DNA from: Methanosphaera sp.
GTDB taxonomy: Archaea; Methanobacteriota; Methanobacteria; Methanobacteriales; Methanobacteriaceae
Direction of reading: 5' to 3'
Assembly (NCBI RefSeq): GCF_016282985.1
Contig: NZ_JAEELZ010000087.1
Span: forward strand, 1 to 64,000
Length of the DNA stretch: 64,000 bases
Of the stretch, positions 1 through 8,918 are shown piece after piece. Within the stretch, counting starts at the first letter, position 1. Each line of letters opens with the position of its first letter. A program made the translations under genes and the position numbers. The notes under the pieces were generated by a model. It was not told the DNA's origin and did no database searches. It worked only from the letters and a program-made list of their open reading frames with translations.

Positions 1-179
1 CCATTAAAGCTAAAGGAAAAACAATTAGGAAAGCTGTAGATGTAGCTGAAACTGTTACAAATAGGTTCATAACTGATGCATATGATAATCAAATAAAAAT
101 TTCTACAGAAGAAATAATTCATGACGATGGTAATAAAACAAATGTTTCAACCATTGAAATTGTTATTAAAAGAGATTAA
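1..179 (+). CDS. albA: Alba, DNA/RNA-binding chromatin protein (C-terminal part)
   Basis: Only the last 58 codons lie in the window; the 5' end is upstream of base 1. The frame starting at base 3 reads IKAKGKTIRKAVDVAE and ends in EIVIKRD before TAA. This matches the second half of Alba, including the conserved GKTIRKAVDVAE segment after the lysine-rich nucleic-acid contact region. Alba is an abundant small dimeric protein that coats DNA and binds RNA in archaea. The stop overlaps the 3' end of the convergent metallo-hydrolase gene by four bases, so the two genes meet tail to tail. Confidence 0.9.
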   Translation, partial: IKAKGKTIRKAVDVAETVTNRFITDAYDNQIKISTEEIIHDDGNKTNVSTIEIVIKRD

Positions 180-976
180 AGAGTAATTATTTCTAAATCA
201 TAGGGAACAAATAATTTTCCCTTAAAAATCTTTTCACCTTCAGACAAAAAGGATTCTTTTCTATTTTCTATATTTTTATCAATAGAATGATATAAAACCA
301 AATTTTTTACCTTGAATTTTTCAGCTATTGCACATGCATCTGCAACCGTTGAATGATTCTTTTCATATGGTTTATACAAGAAATCTTCTGATTTAAGACA
401 AAATGCTTCATGAATTAACCAATCTAATTTTTCCAAATATTGTTTATTTAATATATTAAAAGGTTCATCACCACAACAAGTTAATCTATGATTTTCTTCA
501 TATTCTATTTGAAAACCAAATTGTTTTGCTTTTTTTGAGCATATATCAAAGAAAGTAACTTTTTTATCATTAATCACAATTGTTTCATTGTTTTTTACTT
601 CAATCAAAAATAATCTTTTATTTAATAGTTCAAAATCACGTTTTTCTAAAAATTTTTTCATAAAATCCTTAATTAAAAAGATTACTTCATTATGAGAATA
701 TATATAAAGATTTCCTTCATATTCATTACGATTAATGTGTTGACATGCCATTCTAACAATCCATAAAATTCCTATTAAATGATCCATATGTTTATGAGTA
801 ACAATAATTTTATTTATCAATTTCCAATCCAAACCAACAGCTTTTAGTTGATTAAATATATTACTACCTCCACCACCATCAACCAAAACATGTTTATTGT
901 TTTCAGATAATAAAAAACAACTATTATAACATGCTGTGGCTGATGCATTACCCGTACCCAACATAATTAATTTCAT
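176..976 (-). CDS. RNase Z-like metallo-beta-lactamase fold hydrolase
   Basis: The 266-residue protein opens with the MBL strand MKLIMLGTGNA and carries the zinc motif THKHMDH (H61, H63, D65, H66). Further candidate ligands are H163, D170 (in CCGDEP), H189, H208 and H230. The C-terminal pattern HSTVADACAIAEKF...LVLYH is typical of the RNase Z/arylsulfatase-like branch of the fold, which uses two zinc ions to hydrolyse phosphodiesters or esters. It is somewhat shorter than canonical tRNase Z, and no flexible exosite arm is evident, so tRNA 3' processing is possible but not shown. The gene stands alone and converges on alba. Confidence 0.8.
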   Translation of the reverse strand: MKLIMLGTGNASATACYNSCFLLSENNKHVLVDGGGGSNIFNQLKAVGLDWKLINKIIVTHKHMDHLIGILWIVRMACQHINRNEYEGNLYIYSHNEVIFLIKDFMKKFLEKRDFELLNKRLFLIEVKNNETIVINDKKVTFFDICSKKAKQFGFQIEYEENHRLTCCGDEPFNILNKQYLEKLDWLIHEAFCLKSEDFLYKPYEKNHSTVADACAIAEKFKVKNLVLYHSIDKNIENRKESFLSEGEKIFKGKLFVPYDLEIITL

Positions 977-1082
977 TCAAGTAACCTCTTATTCTTTTAA
1001 ATAATAAATTTTAATACTATGATTTTAAAAATATTTATTTATATTTCTAAAGTTTATAGATTATATTTTTTAAAGAAAAAAG

Positions 1083-2189
1083 ATGTTTAAAATGAATAAA
1101 GAAAAAGAAAACAATCAAAAATATTCAGAAGATAATCGTCCAATTATCTTTTTTAATAACAATGAAACATTAATGAAAGAAAAAAATGAAAATCAATCTA
1201 TAAAAAATTCAAATAATGACGTAAACAATCAAAATATCATTTATTACATTGCAACAAGTATTATTGCCCTAATAATATATTCATTTTGTGCATGGGGTAC
1301 AAATATTGCTTTTACTGAGATATTAGATTTAGAACTACCGTTGATACTTCTTTTAACCATTGTTTTATCATCATGTATTTTACAAGGTTATTCGAAAGTA
1401 TCTTATTTAATATACTTCATCATTAGTTGTACTTTGTATTTTATCAGTCCCAGTTATACATTTTTCTTTGTAACTGCACTCACAAGTAATATTATTGTCA
1501 AATATATTGCACTCATATGCAATAATAAATATGATTATGGTAATGAAAACTCTGGAAACTCAAAAAATATTGTTTTAAAATTTATGTTGAGGATGAAATA
1601 TTATGTAATACTCTCATTATTCATATTTATCATATTTTTAATTATAGGTTACTTTTATGCAGGACTATTCCAACCGATTGTCTTACCTTCAGTTCAAGGA
1701 TTAAGTGAAGGTGTCAAACAAGGAACTGTTAAACTTGAGACAGTATCATTGTTCATAAATAATTTTTCAGTAGCAATGAATATGATATTTGGAGGATTAT
1801 ATTTCAGTACAATGAGTACCTACCTCTTAATTTTCAATGCATTAGTAATAGGTTATTCTGCTTGTGCAACAAATCTGTTCTATTTCATATCATTCACATT
1901 ACCTCATGGAATAATAGAATTGTTTGCAATCGTTCTAGCATGTGGGGCTGGTTTTAGAGTTACTCATGCAATTTTCGTACTAATCAGTGGTATAAAAATA
2001 AGTAAGGAAAATAGAAATGATATATTTGTTGAACATGTTGAAATATGTTGTAAAATGCTTTCAGATGTTTTAATTATGATAGTAATAATAGCAATTTTAT
2101 TAATTATTGCAGCATATATTGAAGCTAATTTAACTATACCTCTGGGTAAGGGTTTATATGAAATGGTATATTTACCAAAACCTATATAA
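1083..2189 (+). CDS. SpoIIM-like (DUF95) integral membrane protein
   Basis: This 368-residue protein has an Asn/Lys-rich cytoplasmic N-terminus (about residues 1-50), a block of hydrophobic segments at about 53-140, and a C-terminal SpoIIM/DUF95-type membrane domain at about 165-355. The family signature is the stretch ending LPHGIIELFAIVLACGAGFR, preceded by the NNFSVAMNMIFGG segment. SpoIIM proteins act with peptidases in sporulating bacteria, but archaeal members have no known role. The added N-terminal membrane block is unlike the minimal family. ATG 1083 has no clear ribosome binding site and an in-frame ATG lies three codons later, so the start is uncertain. Confidence 0.75.
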   Translation: MFKMNKEKENNQKYSEDNRPIIFFNNNETLMKEKNENQSIKNSNNDVNNQNIIYYIATSIIALIIYSFCAWGTNIAFTEILDLELPLILLLTIVLSSCILQGYSKVSYLIYFIISCTLYFISPSYTFFFVTALTSNIIVKYIALICNNKYDYGNENSGNSKNIVLKFMLRMKYYVILSLFIFIIFLIIGYFYAGLFQPIVLPSVQGLSEGVKQGTVKLETVSLFINNFSVAMNMIFGGLYFSTMSTYLLIFNALVIGYSACATNLFYFISFTLPHGIIELFAIVLACGAGFRVTHAIFVLISGIKISKENRNDIFVEHVEICCKMLSDVLIMIVIIAILLIIAAYIEANLTIPLGKGLYEMVYLPKPI

Positions 2190-2237
2190 TTATTGAGATA
2201 AATAAAAAATCTTAATTAAATAAAAGGAATAAATATT

Positions 2238-3023
2238 ATGGAACTAATAGATATTGGACTTAATTTAATGCATAAATCATACAATAAAGATAGAATAGAA
2301 GTTATGGAAGAAGCAAAAAAAGTGGGAGTTTCAAAAGCGATAATAACGGGCAGTAGTATTAATTCAAGTAAAACTGCAGTTGAATTTGCCAGTCAACATA
2401 ACGACATTGTTTATGCAACCTGTGGTGTACATCCTCATGATGCAAAAACATGTGACGAAAATACAATTGAAACATTAAAAACATTAGCAAAAGAAGATTG
2501 TGTTGTTGCAATAGGTGAATGTGGATTAGATTATAATAGAAATTTTTCTCCACAACCAGTTCAAAGAAAATGGTTTGAAAAACAGATTGAACTAGCAGAA
2601 GAACTGAATATGCCCTTATTCTTACATGATCGAGAATCTTATGATGATTTTACAAAAATTATGAAAAAACACAAACAAATAGCTTCAAATTCAGTAGTTC
2701 ACTGTTTTACTGGAACTAAATATGAAGCAGAGGATTATTTGGATTTAGGTTGTTATATTGGTATAACCGGATGGATCTGTGATGAACGTAGAAATGATGA
2801 TTTATTAAAAGCAATAAAAATCATTCCTCCAGAAAAATTAATGATTGAAACTGATGGTCCTTTTTTATTACCTAGAGATTTAAATCCAAAACCTAAAAAG
2901 AATAGAAATGATCCTAAATACTTACCCCACATATTAAAAAGAATAGCTAAAGAAAAGAATATGGACTTCGAAGAATTAGGAAAAATAGTAACAACCAATA
3001 CAAAAAACTTCTTTAAAATATAA
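2238..3023 (+). CDS. tatD: TatD family metal-dependent hydrolase (putative DNase)
   Basis: The 261-residue protein has the TatD set of metal and active-site motifs: GVHPHDA near residue 62, AIGECGLDY near 91, LFLHDRES near 128, VVHCFTG near 153 and MIETDGPF near 203. TatD proteins are TIM-barrel hydrolases with 3'-5' exonuclease activity. The length is normal. The N-terminal metal site reads DIGLNLMHKSYN instead of the usual DTHxHL, a variant in which the first histidine pair is lost and only one His remains; this may change metal loading. The gene has an AAGGA ribosome binding site and lies 48 bases after the SpoIIM-like gene, so the two may be co-transcribed. Confidence 0.85.
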   Translation: MELIDIGLNLMHKSYNKDRIEVMEEAKKVGVSKAIITGSSINSSKTAVEFASQHNDIVYATCGVHPHDAKTCDENTIETLKTLAKEDCVVAIGECGLDYNRNFSPQPVQRKWFEKQIELAEELNMPLFLHDRESYDDFTKIMKKHKQIASNSVVHCFTGTKYEAEDYLDLGCYIGITGWICDERRNDDLLKAIKIIPPEKLMIETDGPFLLPRDLNPKPKKNRNDPKYLPHILKRIAKEKNMDFEELGKIVTTNTKNFFKI

Positions 3024-3036
3024 AAAAAATGAAAAA

Positions 3037-4179
3037 TTATTCTTTTGTAAAACCGTATAATGGTTTTTCAAAAGTTTTTTTAACATCTTTCATTACTTCA
3101 GGAATATCGATATGTTGTGGACATTCTTTAACACACAATCCACAAGCAATACAATCAGAAGCAATTGAATTATTTTCTATTTTTGAATAATTTCTATATG
3201 CATTTCCAACTGCAGTAAACTCCTCATTATTTTCGATTTTTTCATTATTGTACCAGTCAAATAATTTAGGAATATTAATATTTTTTGGACAAGAACTAAG
3301 ACAATAATTACACTTCGTACAAGGAACTGTTATTTGACTATTAATAATTCCAACCACTTTAGAAATAATTTCAATTTCTTCATCGGTTATTTCTTCAAGA
3401 TTGTCCATAATTTGAATATTTTGTTCCATCTGCTCAATATTACTTACCCCATTTAAAACCATGAAAACACCATCTAAACTTGAAACATATTTTAAAGCCC
3501 AAGTAACAGGTTCTTCATCATTATATTCTTTAATTAACTTTTCGGCTTCTTCAGGAATATTTACTAAAAACCCACCTTTAAGGGGTTCCATAATAAGTAT
3601 AGGCAGATTATATTTTCTAGCTACTTCATAACATTTTTTTGATTCAATAGCATCATTTTCCCAGTCAAGATAATTTATTTGCAATTGTATAAATTCCAAT
3701 TCAGGATGTTCTTTTATAATATTTTCTATATATTCTGCATTAGCATGAGTTGAAAATCCCAAATGTTTGATTTTACCTTCTTTTTTCTTTTCTAAAGCAA
3801 ATTCAAATGAATTTACACCAACAAAGCCTGCTTCGGAAAAAGCACTTACATTGTGTAATAAATAATAATCAAAGTATTCAACACCACAACGTTCCAGTTG
3901 TTCCTGAAAAATAGGTTCCAACTGTTCATTTTCAGTTATTAAAAAAAGTGGTAATTTATCTGCAATTACAAATGAATCTCTTGGATATCTTTCTACAACT
4001 GCTTTACGTAATGCAACTTCACTTGCACCATCATGATAAGGATATGCTGTATCAAAGTAGTTGAAACCTGCTTGCATATATTTATCTACCATTTCATTTA
4101 TTTGATTTTGATCCACACTTTTTAAATCATTTTTATCCGTTAATGGTAATCTCATCATTCCAAAACCCATTTTTTTCAT
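3037..4179 (-). CDS. Aldo/keto reductase with C-terminal 2x[4Fe-4S] ferredoxin domain
   Basis: The 380-residue protein has an aldo/keto reductase barrel at residues 1-275 with the catalytic tetrad visible as D43, Y48, K75 and H109 (in YYLLHN). The ferredoxin-like tail has two cluster motifs, CTKCNYCLSSCP (Cys 287, 290, 293, 297) and CIACGLCVKECP (Cys 343, 346, 349, 353). Such fusions are common in anaerobes and are thought to pass electrons between ferredoxin and a carbonyl substrate; the substrate is unknown. The gene converges on tatD 13 bases away. Confidence 0.87.
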   Translation of the reverse strand: MKKMGFGMMRLPLTDKNDLKSVDQNQINEMVDKYMQAGFNYFDTAYPYHDGASEVALRKAVVERYPRDSFVIADKLPLFLITENEQLEPIFQEQLERCGVEYFDYYLLHNVSAFSEAGFVGVNSFEFALEKKKEGKIKHLGFSTHANAEYIENIIKEHPELEFIQLQINYLDWENDAIESKKCYEVARKYNLPILIMEPLKGGFLVNIPEEAEKLIKEYNDEEPVTWALKYVSSLDGVFMVLNGVSNIEQMEQNIQIMDNLEEITDEEIEIISKVVGIINSQITVPCTKCNYCLSSCPKNINIPKLFDWYNNEKIENNEEFTAVGNAYRNYSKIENNSIASDCIACGLCVKECPQHIDIPEVMKDVKKTFEKPLYGFTKE

Positions 4180-4209
4180 ACAATCACCTTTAATCTATAT
4201 TTCAAAAAA

Positions 4210-4554
4210 TTATTCATCATAGTGTTTTTGTAAATATTCTAATTCTAATTCTAAAAAATGAATCTGCTTATTATAATATAATTCCTCTTTTTCTTTAGAT
4301 TCCAAAAGATTTTTCATCAAGATGTCAATTTTTTTTTCACAATCTTTAATAGAAGCATCTCTTTCTTTTTTTAGCTTTTCAATCTTTAAGGATAAATCAT
4401 CCATTTTTTGTTGAACATCAGAGACATTTGAAAGATTTAATTCTGCATCCATAGCTTTATCCAATAAATCTTGTAAATTTAAACCTTTTGCTTTAATTAA
4501 ATCCATTTTATCCTTATTAACTTTAACACAAGTGCATTTATTAAATTCAGTCAT
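4210..4554 (-). CDS. Small coiled-coil protein, unknown function
   Basis: This 114-residue protein is not recognised as a named family. The N-terminus has a CTC pair (residues 8-10). Residues about 10-42 (VKVNKDKMDLIKAKGLNLQD) resemble the beta-helix-helix pattern of ribbon-helix-helix antitoxins or regulators. The rest, about 45-110, is a charged coiled coil rich in Lys, Glu and Leu. The gene lies 30 bases upstream of the aldo/keto reductase gene in the same direction, so they could share a transcript. A DNA-binding dimer is a guess only. Confidence 0.6.
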   Translation of the reverse strand: MTEFNKCTCVKVNKDKMDLIKAKGLNLQDLLDKAMDAELNLSNVSDVQQKMDDLSLKIEKLKKERDASIKDCEKKIDILMKNLLESKEKEELYYNKQIHFLELELEYLQKHYDE

Positions 4555-4741
4555 AGCCCACCACTATCATGTATATAAATCGTTTATTTAGTTATTATAT
4601 ATACAAAAGATATAATAAATACTTATCATTCAACAAAAGAACGAGTTTATTATTAAAAAAACATCCAACCCCCTATTAAAATTATAAAAAAAATAATAAA
4701 AAATAAATAAAAATATAAATAATATAATAAATATTATTAAT

Positions 4742-4767
4742 TATAGTCATTGTTTAATATGACTATA
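4742..4767. promoter_or_regulatory. Perfect 9-bp inverted repeat upstream of the adhesin gene
   Basis: TATAGTCAT and ATGACTATA form a perfect inverted repeat with an 8-base spacer, 40 bases before the adhesin ATG. A TATA-like TTTTTATAAA (4771-4780) follows directly, and an AT-rich stretch with other TATA-like strings precedes it. The placement suits an operator for a dimeric repressor, or a hairpin in the 5' leader. The repeat is seen; the role is inferred. Confidence 0.45.
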
Positions 4768-4806
4768 TTTTTTTTATAAATTGTACAGGAGTTTTAAAAA
4801 CAAGAA

Positions 4807-7602
4807 ATGAAGATTAATAAAAAATCTATATTCATTATACTTTTACTAAGTATTTTATTACTTTGTAATAGCATATATGCAACAAACCCCAATGACACAG
4901 ACAGAGAAATTAATAAAATAGATCATAACTCTCAAAGCAAAACAATTGAAAACAATGAAGACAGTTATATTCAAAATGTAAATAGTGACAATACTTTAAA
5001 AAGTGCATTATCAAATGTTACTAATTCCGAAAAGAAATATAATGAAATTAACTTCGAAACAAAAACATATAACTTAAGAAATACTTTTAATACCGAAAAT
5101 ACTAATCAAATTGAAAAAATAATTGTTTTGAATGGAAATAATTCCATAATCGATGGAAACAATAGAAGAAAATTTGCAAATATTGATAAAAGAACCACTT
5201 TAATATTAAATAACCTAACCATACGAAATATGAATTTTAACATAGGTGGAGCATTATCAAATAGTGGTACCTTAATTGTAAACAATTGTATTTTCGAAAA
5301 TAATACTTCTACTGATGAAAATATGTTTGGTGGTGGTGCAATATTTAATGAAGGTTCAATGAATATTACAAACTCTTCTTTCAATAACAATTATGCTTTC
5401 AAATCAGGAAGTAGCATTTACACAACAGAAAATTTAATCAACAACACATACATAAATATTGAAAATTGTATTTTCGAAAATAATTACGCCAGTACAGAAT
5501 CCACATTACATAGTTTTGGATCAACCGCAGTAAATATAATTAATTCAACGTTTAAAAACAATACTGCACTTAGTGGTTCAACTATTGTAAATGAAAACAC
5601 TAATTTAACAATAAATAATACCCTGATATTAAATGAAAAATCATTAAATATTTTGACAAATAACAAAAACTTAATTGTTAATAACCTAAGCATAACCCAA
5701 AATGAAATTAAAAATAACGTTATACTCAATGATAACAATTTATTCATAAATAATTCAAAAATCTACAATAATTATGCCAACAACATTATTGAAAATAATA
5801 TGAATGCCGAAATAAATAATTCAACAATTAATTACAACAGTGTCAATGAATCATTAATTACCAATAATGTAAAAAACATTTCAGAAACAAACCTAACAGT
5901 AAATCAATCTATAATTTCAAATAATGACCTTAACAGTTATGGTATAGTTAATAACTTAAACTCTACAAGCACATTTACGTCCACACTTTTCCAAAATAAT
6001 ACTTCAAAAAATAGTATTATTGAAGATTTTAATGGAAAAACTCGTATTTATAATTCTGAATTTATTAACAATACCTCCTTGAAATTATTTAATGGAAAAC
6101 AGGAAAATTTTGTTGCTGTATCAAATAATTATTATTCAGGAAACAATTTGAATAGTAAAATAAACTTCAACTATTCATGTATCAACAATGTTGTGATAAT
6201 TAATGGAAAAATCCAAACAGATGAAATTTATAATACTTCAGTAAATAAAGGATACTTTAGTTTATTACAAGAAGAAAATTTATTGAAGAGTATTGAATGT
6301 AATTGTTCAGAATTTAACATAGAATCCCCTTTTAATAAAAATTCCAATTTAACATTAATTCTTTCATATAATGGTGAAAACCATTTTAAAAACCAACAAG
6401 AGGATCTTATTGTTTCAAGTTATAACGATGAGTACGAGATAAAAATTACAAATTTAGTAGAAAAATACGTTTATGGTGACTTAATTAATTATGATGTTAT
6501 TTTACATAATCGAGGAATATTTCCAGTAGAAAACATCCAATTACAATATTTAATACCATCCGAATTAACTTTAATTAACTCGACACATAAAATTGACAAT
6601 GATAATTCATGTACTATACCTCAACTAAATGTTAACGAAACTCTAATAATTTCTATAAATTGTACACCAAAACATTATAAAAATTTAAATTTAATATTTG
6701 ACATTTATGATATAAAACAAGATGTTTATACCACTTATGAAAAAAATATTACATTCATCCCGCCAAATATCGAATTAAATAGTACAAATGCACATATTGG
6801 AGATATAGTTAACATTAGCGCACATGTTAATAATTATAACAAAAAATCTATAGACAACATTTCCTTTAAATTCCAGTATAAACAAGCAAATGTAGACATA
6901 TCTTTTGAAAATAACACAATATTCATAAATAACTACAAAATTAATGATAATTTAGTTAACAAAGGATATATTATTGAATTAATTTGTAATGATACTCTTT
7001 TAGAGAATACATTTTCAAACTCCTCAAAATTATATCTCTCTAAACTAAATACATATAGTAAAATTAATTATAACTATTCCAATAATTATGTAAACATTAG
7101 TGCGATCTTTTATGATGAAAATAATTGTTTAATTACTAACGGTTCTGTTATTTTAAAAATAGATGGTATCAGCATTAAAACATTTAAATTAAATAAGGGT
7201 ATGTTAGACCTATTTAATTTAAGAATTGATAAAAAAAATCAATTAAATGAATCAGAAATTCTATTTATTTATATTGGAAACAATAAGTATAATAACAACA
7301 GAAATTCCAGTTACATAACATTAAACAAAAAAGAGATTAATATAAACGTTTCATATGAAATTAAAAACGGAGATATAACAATATATGCAAACTTAGATGG
7401 ATTTGAAAATGAAACTGAAGAAAAAGGATATCTTTCTTTTAAAATTAATGGAAAAAGCATGTCCCCCAAAATTTACGTTATAAACAATACAGTTGTTGGA
7501 ACATTCAATGCAAATTACTATAATTTAAATAATTTAACAATATCTTACTACGGAAATACGAATTATTTAGAAAAAACTATAACTATTCCCCTCAAAGAAT
7601 AG
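4807..7602 (+). CDS. Adhesin-like surface protein: signal peptide, beta-helix, Ig-like domains
   Basis: The 931-residue protein begins with a clear signal peptide (KINKKS, then about 15 hydrophobic residues, then a likely cut after the alanine of IYAT). Residues about 110-440 are Asn-rich short repeats of the type NN(S/C)xFxNNxA with GGAIFNEG turns, typical of a right-handed parallel beta-helix. The second half has Ig-like or CARDB/DUF11-type beta-sandwich segments (for example VYGDLINYDVILHNRG). Many Asn-x-Ser/Thr sites would allow N-glycosylation. Methanosphaera and Methanobrevibacter encode many such adhesin-like proteins. No C-terminal anchor helix is visible, so attachment may be non-covalent. 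A terminator-like hairpin follows the gene. Confidence 0.85.
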   Translation: MKINKKSIFIILLLSILLLCNSIYATNPNDTDREINKIDHNSQSKTIENNEDSYIQNVNSDNTLKSALSNVTNSEKKYNEINFETKTYNLRNTFNTENTNQIEKIIVLNGNNSIIDGNNRRKFANIDKRTTLILNNLTIRNMNFNIGGALSNSGTLIVNNCIFENNTSTDENMFGGGAIFNEGSMNITNSSFNNNYAFKSGSSIYTTENLINNTYINIENCIFENNYASTESTLHSFGSTAVNIINSTFKNNTALSGSTIVNENTNLTINNTLILNEKSLNILTNNKNLIVNNLSITQNEIKNNVILNDNNLFINNSKIYNNYANNIIENNMNAEINNSTINYNSVNESLITNNVKNISETNLTVNQSIISNNDLNSYGIVNNLNSTSTFTSTLFQNNTSKNSIIEDFNGKTRIYNSEFINNTSLKLFNGKQENFVAVSNNYYSGNNLNSKINFNYSCINNVVIINGKIQTDEIYNTSVNKGYFSLLQEENLLKSIECNCSEFNIESPFNKNSNLTLILSYNGENHFKNQQEDLIVSSYNDEYEIKITNLVEKYVYGDLINYDVILHNRGIFPVENIQLQYLIPSELTLINSTHKIDNDNSCTIPQLNVNETLIISINCTPKHYKNLNLIFDIYDIKQDVYTTYEKNITFIPPNIELNSTNAHIGDIVNISAHVNNYNKKSIDNISFKFQYKQANVDISFENNTIFINNYKINDNLVNKGYIIELICNDTLLENTFSNSSKLYLSKLNTYSKINYNYSNNYVNISAIFYDENNCLITNGSVILKIDGISIKTFKLNKGMLDLFNLRIDKKNQLNESEILFIYIGNNKYNNNRNSSYITLNKKEININVSYEIKNGDITIYANLDGFENETEEKGYLSFKINGKSMSPKIYVINNTVVGTFNANYYNLNNLTISYYGNTNYLEKTITIPLKE

Positions 7603-7630
7603 CCTAAAAAATAAACTACAATTTCTTTTT

Positions 7631-7662
7631 AAGTATATATTTATATACTTTATTTTTTTTTT
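7631..7662 (+). terminator. Hairpin plus oligo-T after the adhesin gene
   Basis: AAGTATATA (7631-7639) and TATATACTT (7642-7650) are perfect inverted repeats with a 2-base loop, followed by a run of ten T (7653-7662). Archaeal RNA polymerase terminates at oligo-T tracts; the all-AT stem is weak, so the T run is probably the main signal. Confidence 0.6.
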
Positions 7663-7670
7663 AAGTTAAA

Positions 7671-7680
7671 TTATAAATAA
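7671..7680 (+). promoter_or_regulatory. TATA box candidate for the ABM-domain gene
   Basis: TTATAAATAA lies about 40 bases before the ATG at 7718. A start of transcription some 25 bases downstream would leave a short leader still containing the CGGAGATG ribosome binding site. Assigned by sequence and spacing only. Confidence 0.45.
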
Positions 7681-7717
7681 CTGATTATTTATAGTATTAA
7701 TTAACGGAGATGTAAAA

Positions 7718-8017
7718 ATGATTATTGTTCACGCTACATTAACACCAAAAGAAGGAAAATTAGACGAAATTGTAGAAAAAGCACAAGATTTACTAAAAGA
7801 ATCAAGAGAACACAAAGGAAATATAAGTTATAATTTATATAAAAATGTTGAAGAGAATACTTTACTATTTGTAGAAAAATGGAAATGCCAAAAAGGTCTT
7901 GACAAACACATGGAAAAAGAAGTATTTATAAAATTTGGAGAATCCATTAAAGATTTATTAGCAAGTGAATTAGATATACAACTCTATTCATCAGAAAAAA
8001 TAATAGTAAAAAAATAA
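7718..8017 (+). CDS. ABM-domain protein (antibiotic biosynthesis monooxygenase / quinol monooxygenase-like)
   Basis: The 99-residue single-domain protein starts MIIVHATLTPKEGK, followed by a helix, then SYNLYKNVEENTLLFVEKW and DKHMEKEVF. This is the ferredoxin-like ABM fold (YgiN type), which usually forms dimers and includes cofactor-free monooxygenases and haem-degrading enzymes. The conserved VEKW and HMEKE positions are present. In a strict anaerobe an oxygen- or quinone-related protective role is more plausible than antibiotic synthesis. It has its own TATA-like box and ribosome binding site. Confidence 0.8.
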   Translation: MIIVHATLTPKEGKLDEIVEKAQDLLKESREHKGNISYNLYKNVEENTLLFVEKWKCQKGLDKHMEKEVFIKFGESIKDLLASELDIQLYSSEKIIVKK

Positions 8018-8036
8018 TTTAAAAGGTTAAAAATAT

Positions 8037-8804
8037 TTAACTAATATCCTCCAAAATAATTTCTCTTTTAATTTTTTTAATTAGCTCAGCTATGACTTTA
8101 TTGTCATCGTTTGGATTTTTAATATAAGATTTAACAGTAACATCTACTCCTGTTGTAGTAATATTTTTTATTTTTATTAAATATTTAGGTTCTTTCAATA
8201 TTAAATTGGAATTATCCAAAATCTTTTCTAATTGAGAAATTTTTTCATCAAGATCATATTTATTCAAAATCCTAACATCAAAAAATATTGCATAATATCC
8301 ATTTCTAGTATGATTTATAAATGGTTTAGTGGTAAAAAGAACATTAGGTATAACCATGTAAGTTTTTTTATATAATAATTCTACTGATTTAAAACCTATT
8401 TTTTTTACTTGACCTTTATGTCCATCAATCTCAATCATATCTCCTATTACAAATCTTTTTTCCAATAGAATAATTATACCTGATATTACATTGGATAAAG
8501 AATCTTTTGCAGCCAATGTTACAGCTAAACTAACTAATCCTAAACTAACTATTAATGAATGTAAATCAATACCCAATACCTCAAGAACAGCTAAGAAAAT
8601 TATTAACACTACAATATATCTTAAAATTTTGTTTAATGTGACTAGAGACGATGAAGTAATTGAATTTTCATCTACAAATTTATGAATAACATAATTAAAT
8701 ATTTTTAATAATAATATTGGAACAATAATAGACAAAATTAGATTAATTATTAAGCCTAAATTTGTATATACTACATTTAAATGTAAATCCATCATATTTA
8801 ACAC
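8037..8804 (-). CDS. MscS family mechanosensitive ion channel
   Basis: The 255-residue protein has three hydrophobic segments (about residues 14-40, 58-82, 86-115). The third is the glycine/alanine-rich pore helix (SLGLVSLAVTLAAKDSLSNV), followed by the conserved beta-domain segment FVIGDMIEIDGHKGQVKKIG and the VIPNVLFTTKPFINHTR stretch. The C-terminal alpha/beta cytosolic domain is complete. The length is like small MscS. Its role is pressure release on hypo-osmotic shock. It is a single gene, convergent with the ABM-domain gene. Confidence 0.88.
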   Translation of the reverse strand: MLNMMDLHLNVVYTNLGLIINLILSIIVPILLLKIFNYVIHKFVDENSITSSSLVTLNKILRYIVVLIIFLAVLEVLGIDLHSLIVSLGLVSLAVTLAAKDSLSNVISGIIILLEKRFVIGDMIEIDGHKGQVKKIGFKSVELLYKKTYMVIPNVLFTTKPFINHTRNGYYAIFFDVRILNKYDLDEKISQLEKILDNSNLILKEPKYLIKIKNITTTGVDVTVKSYIKNPNDDNKVIAELIKKIKREIILEDIS

Positions 8805-8867
8805 ATGCTGATTAATTATTTTAAATTTTAAATTTTTCTTAATTACTAAATTATTTGTATTTAAAGA

Positions 8868-8877
8868 TTTATAAATA
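8868..8877 (+). promoter_or_regulatory. TATA box candidate for the U32 peptidase gene
   Basis: TTTATAAATA is centred about 46 bases before ATG 8919. Transcription starting about 25 bases downstream gives a leader of under 20 bases that still holds the AGGAG ribosome binding site (8907-8911). Confidence 0.5.
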
Positions 8878-8918
8878 ATATTAACTGATTTTATGAAATT
8901 TTTACCAGGAGTTTAATT

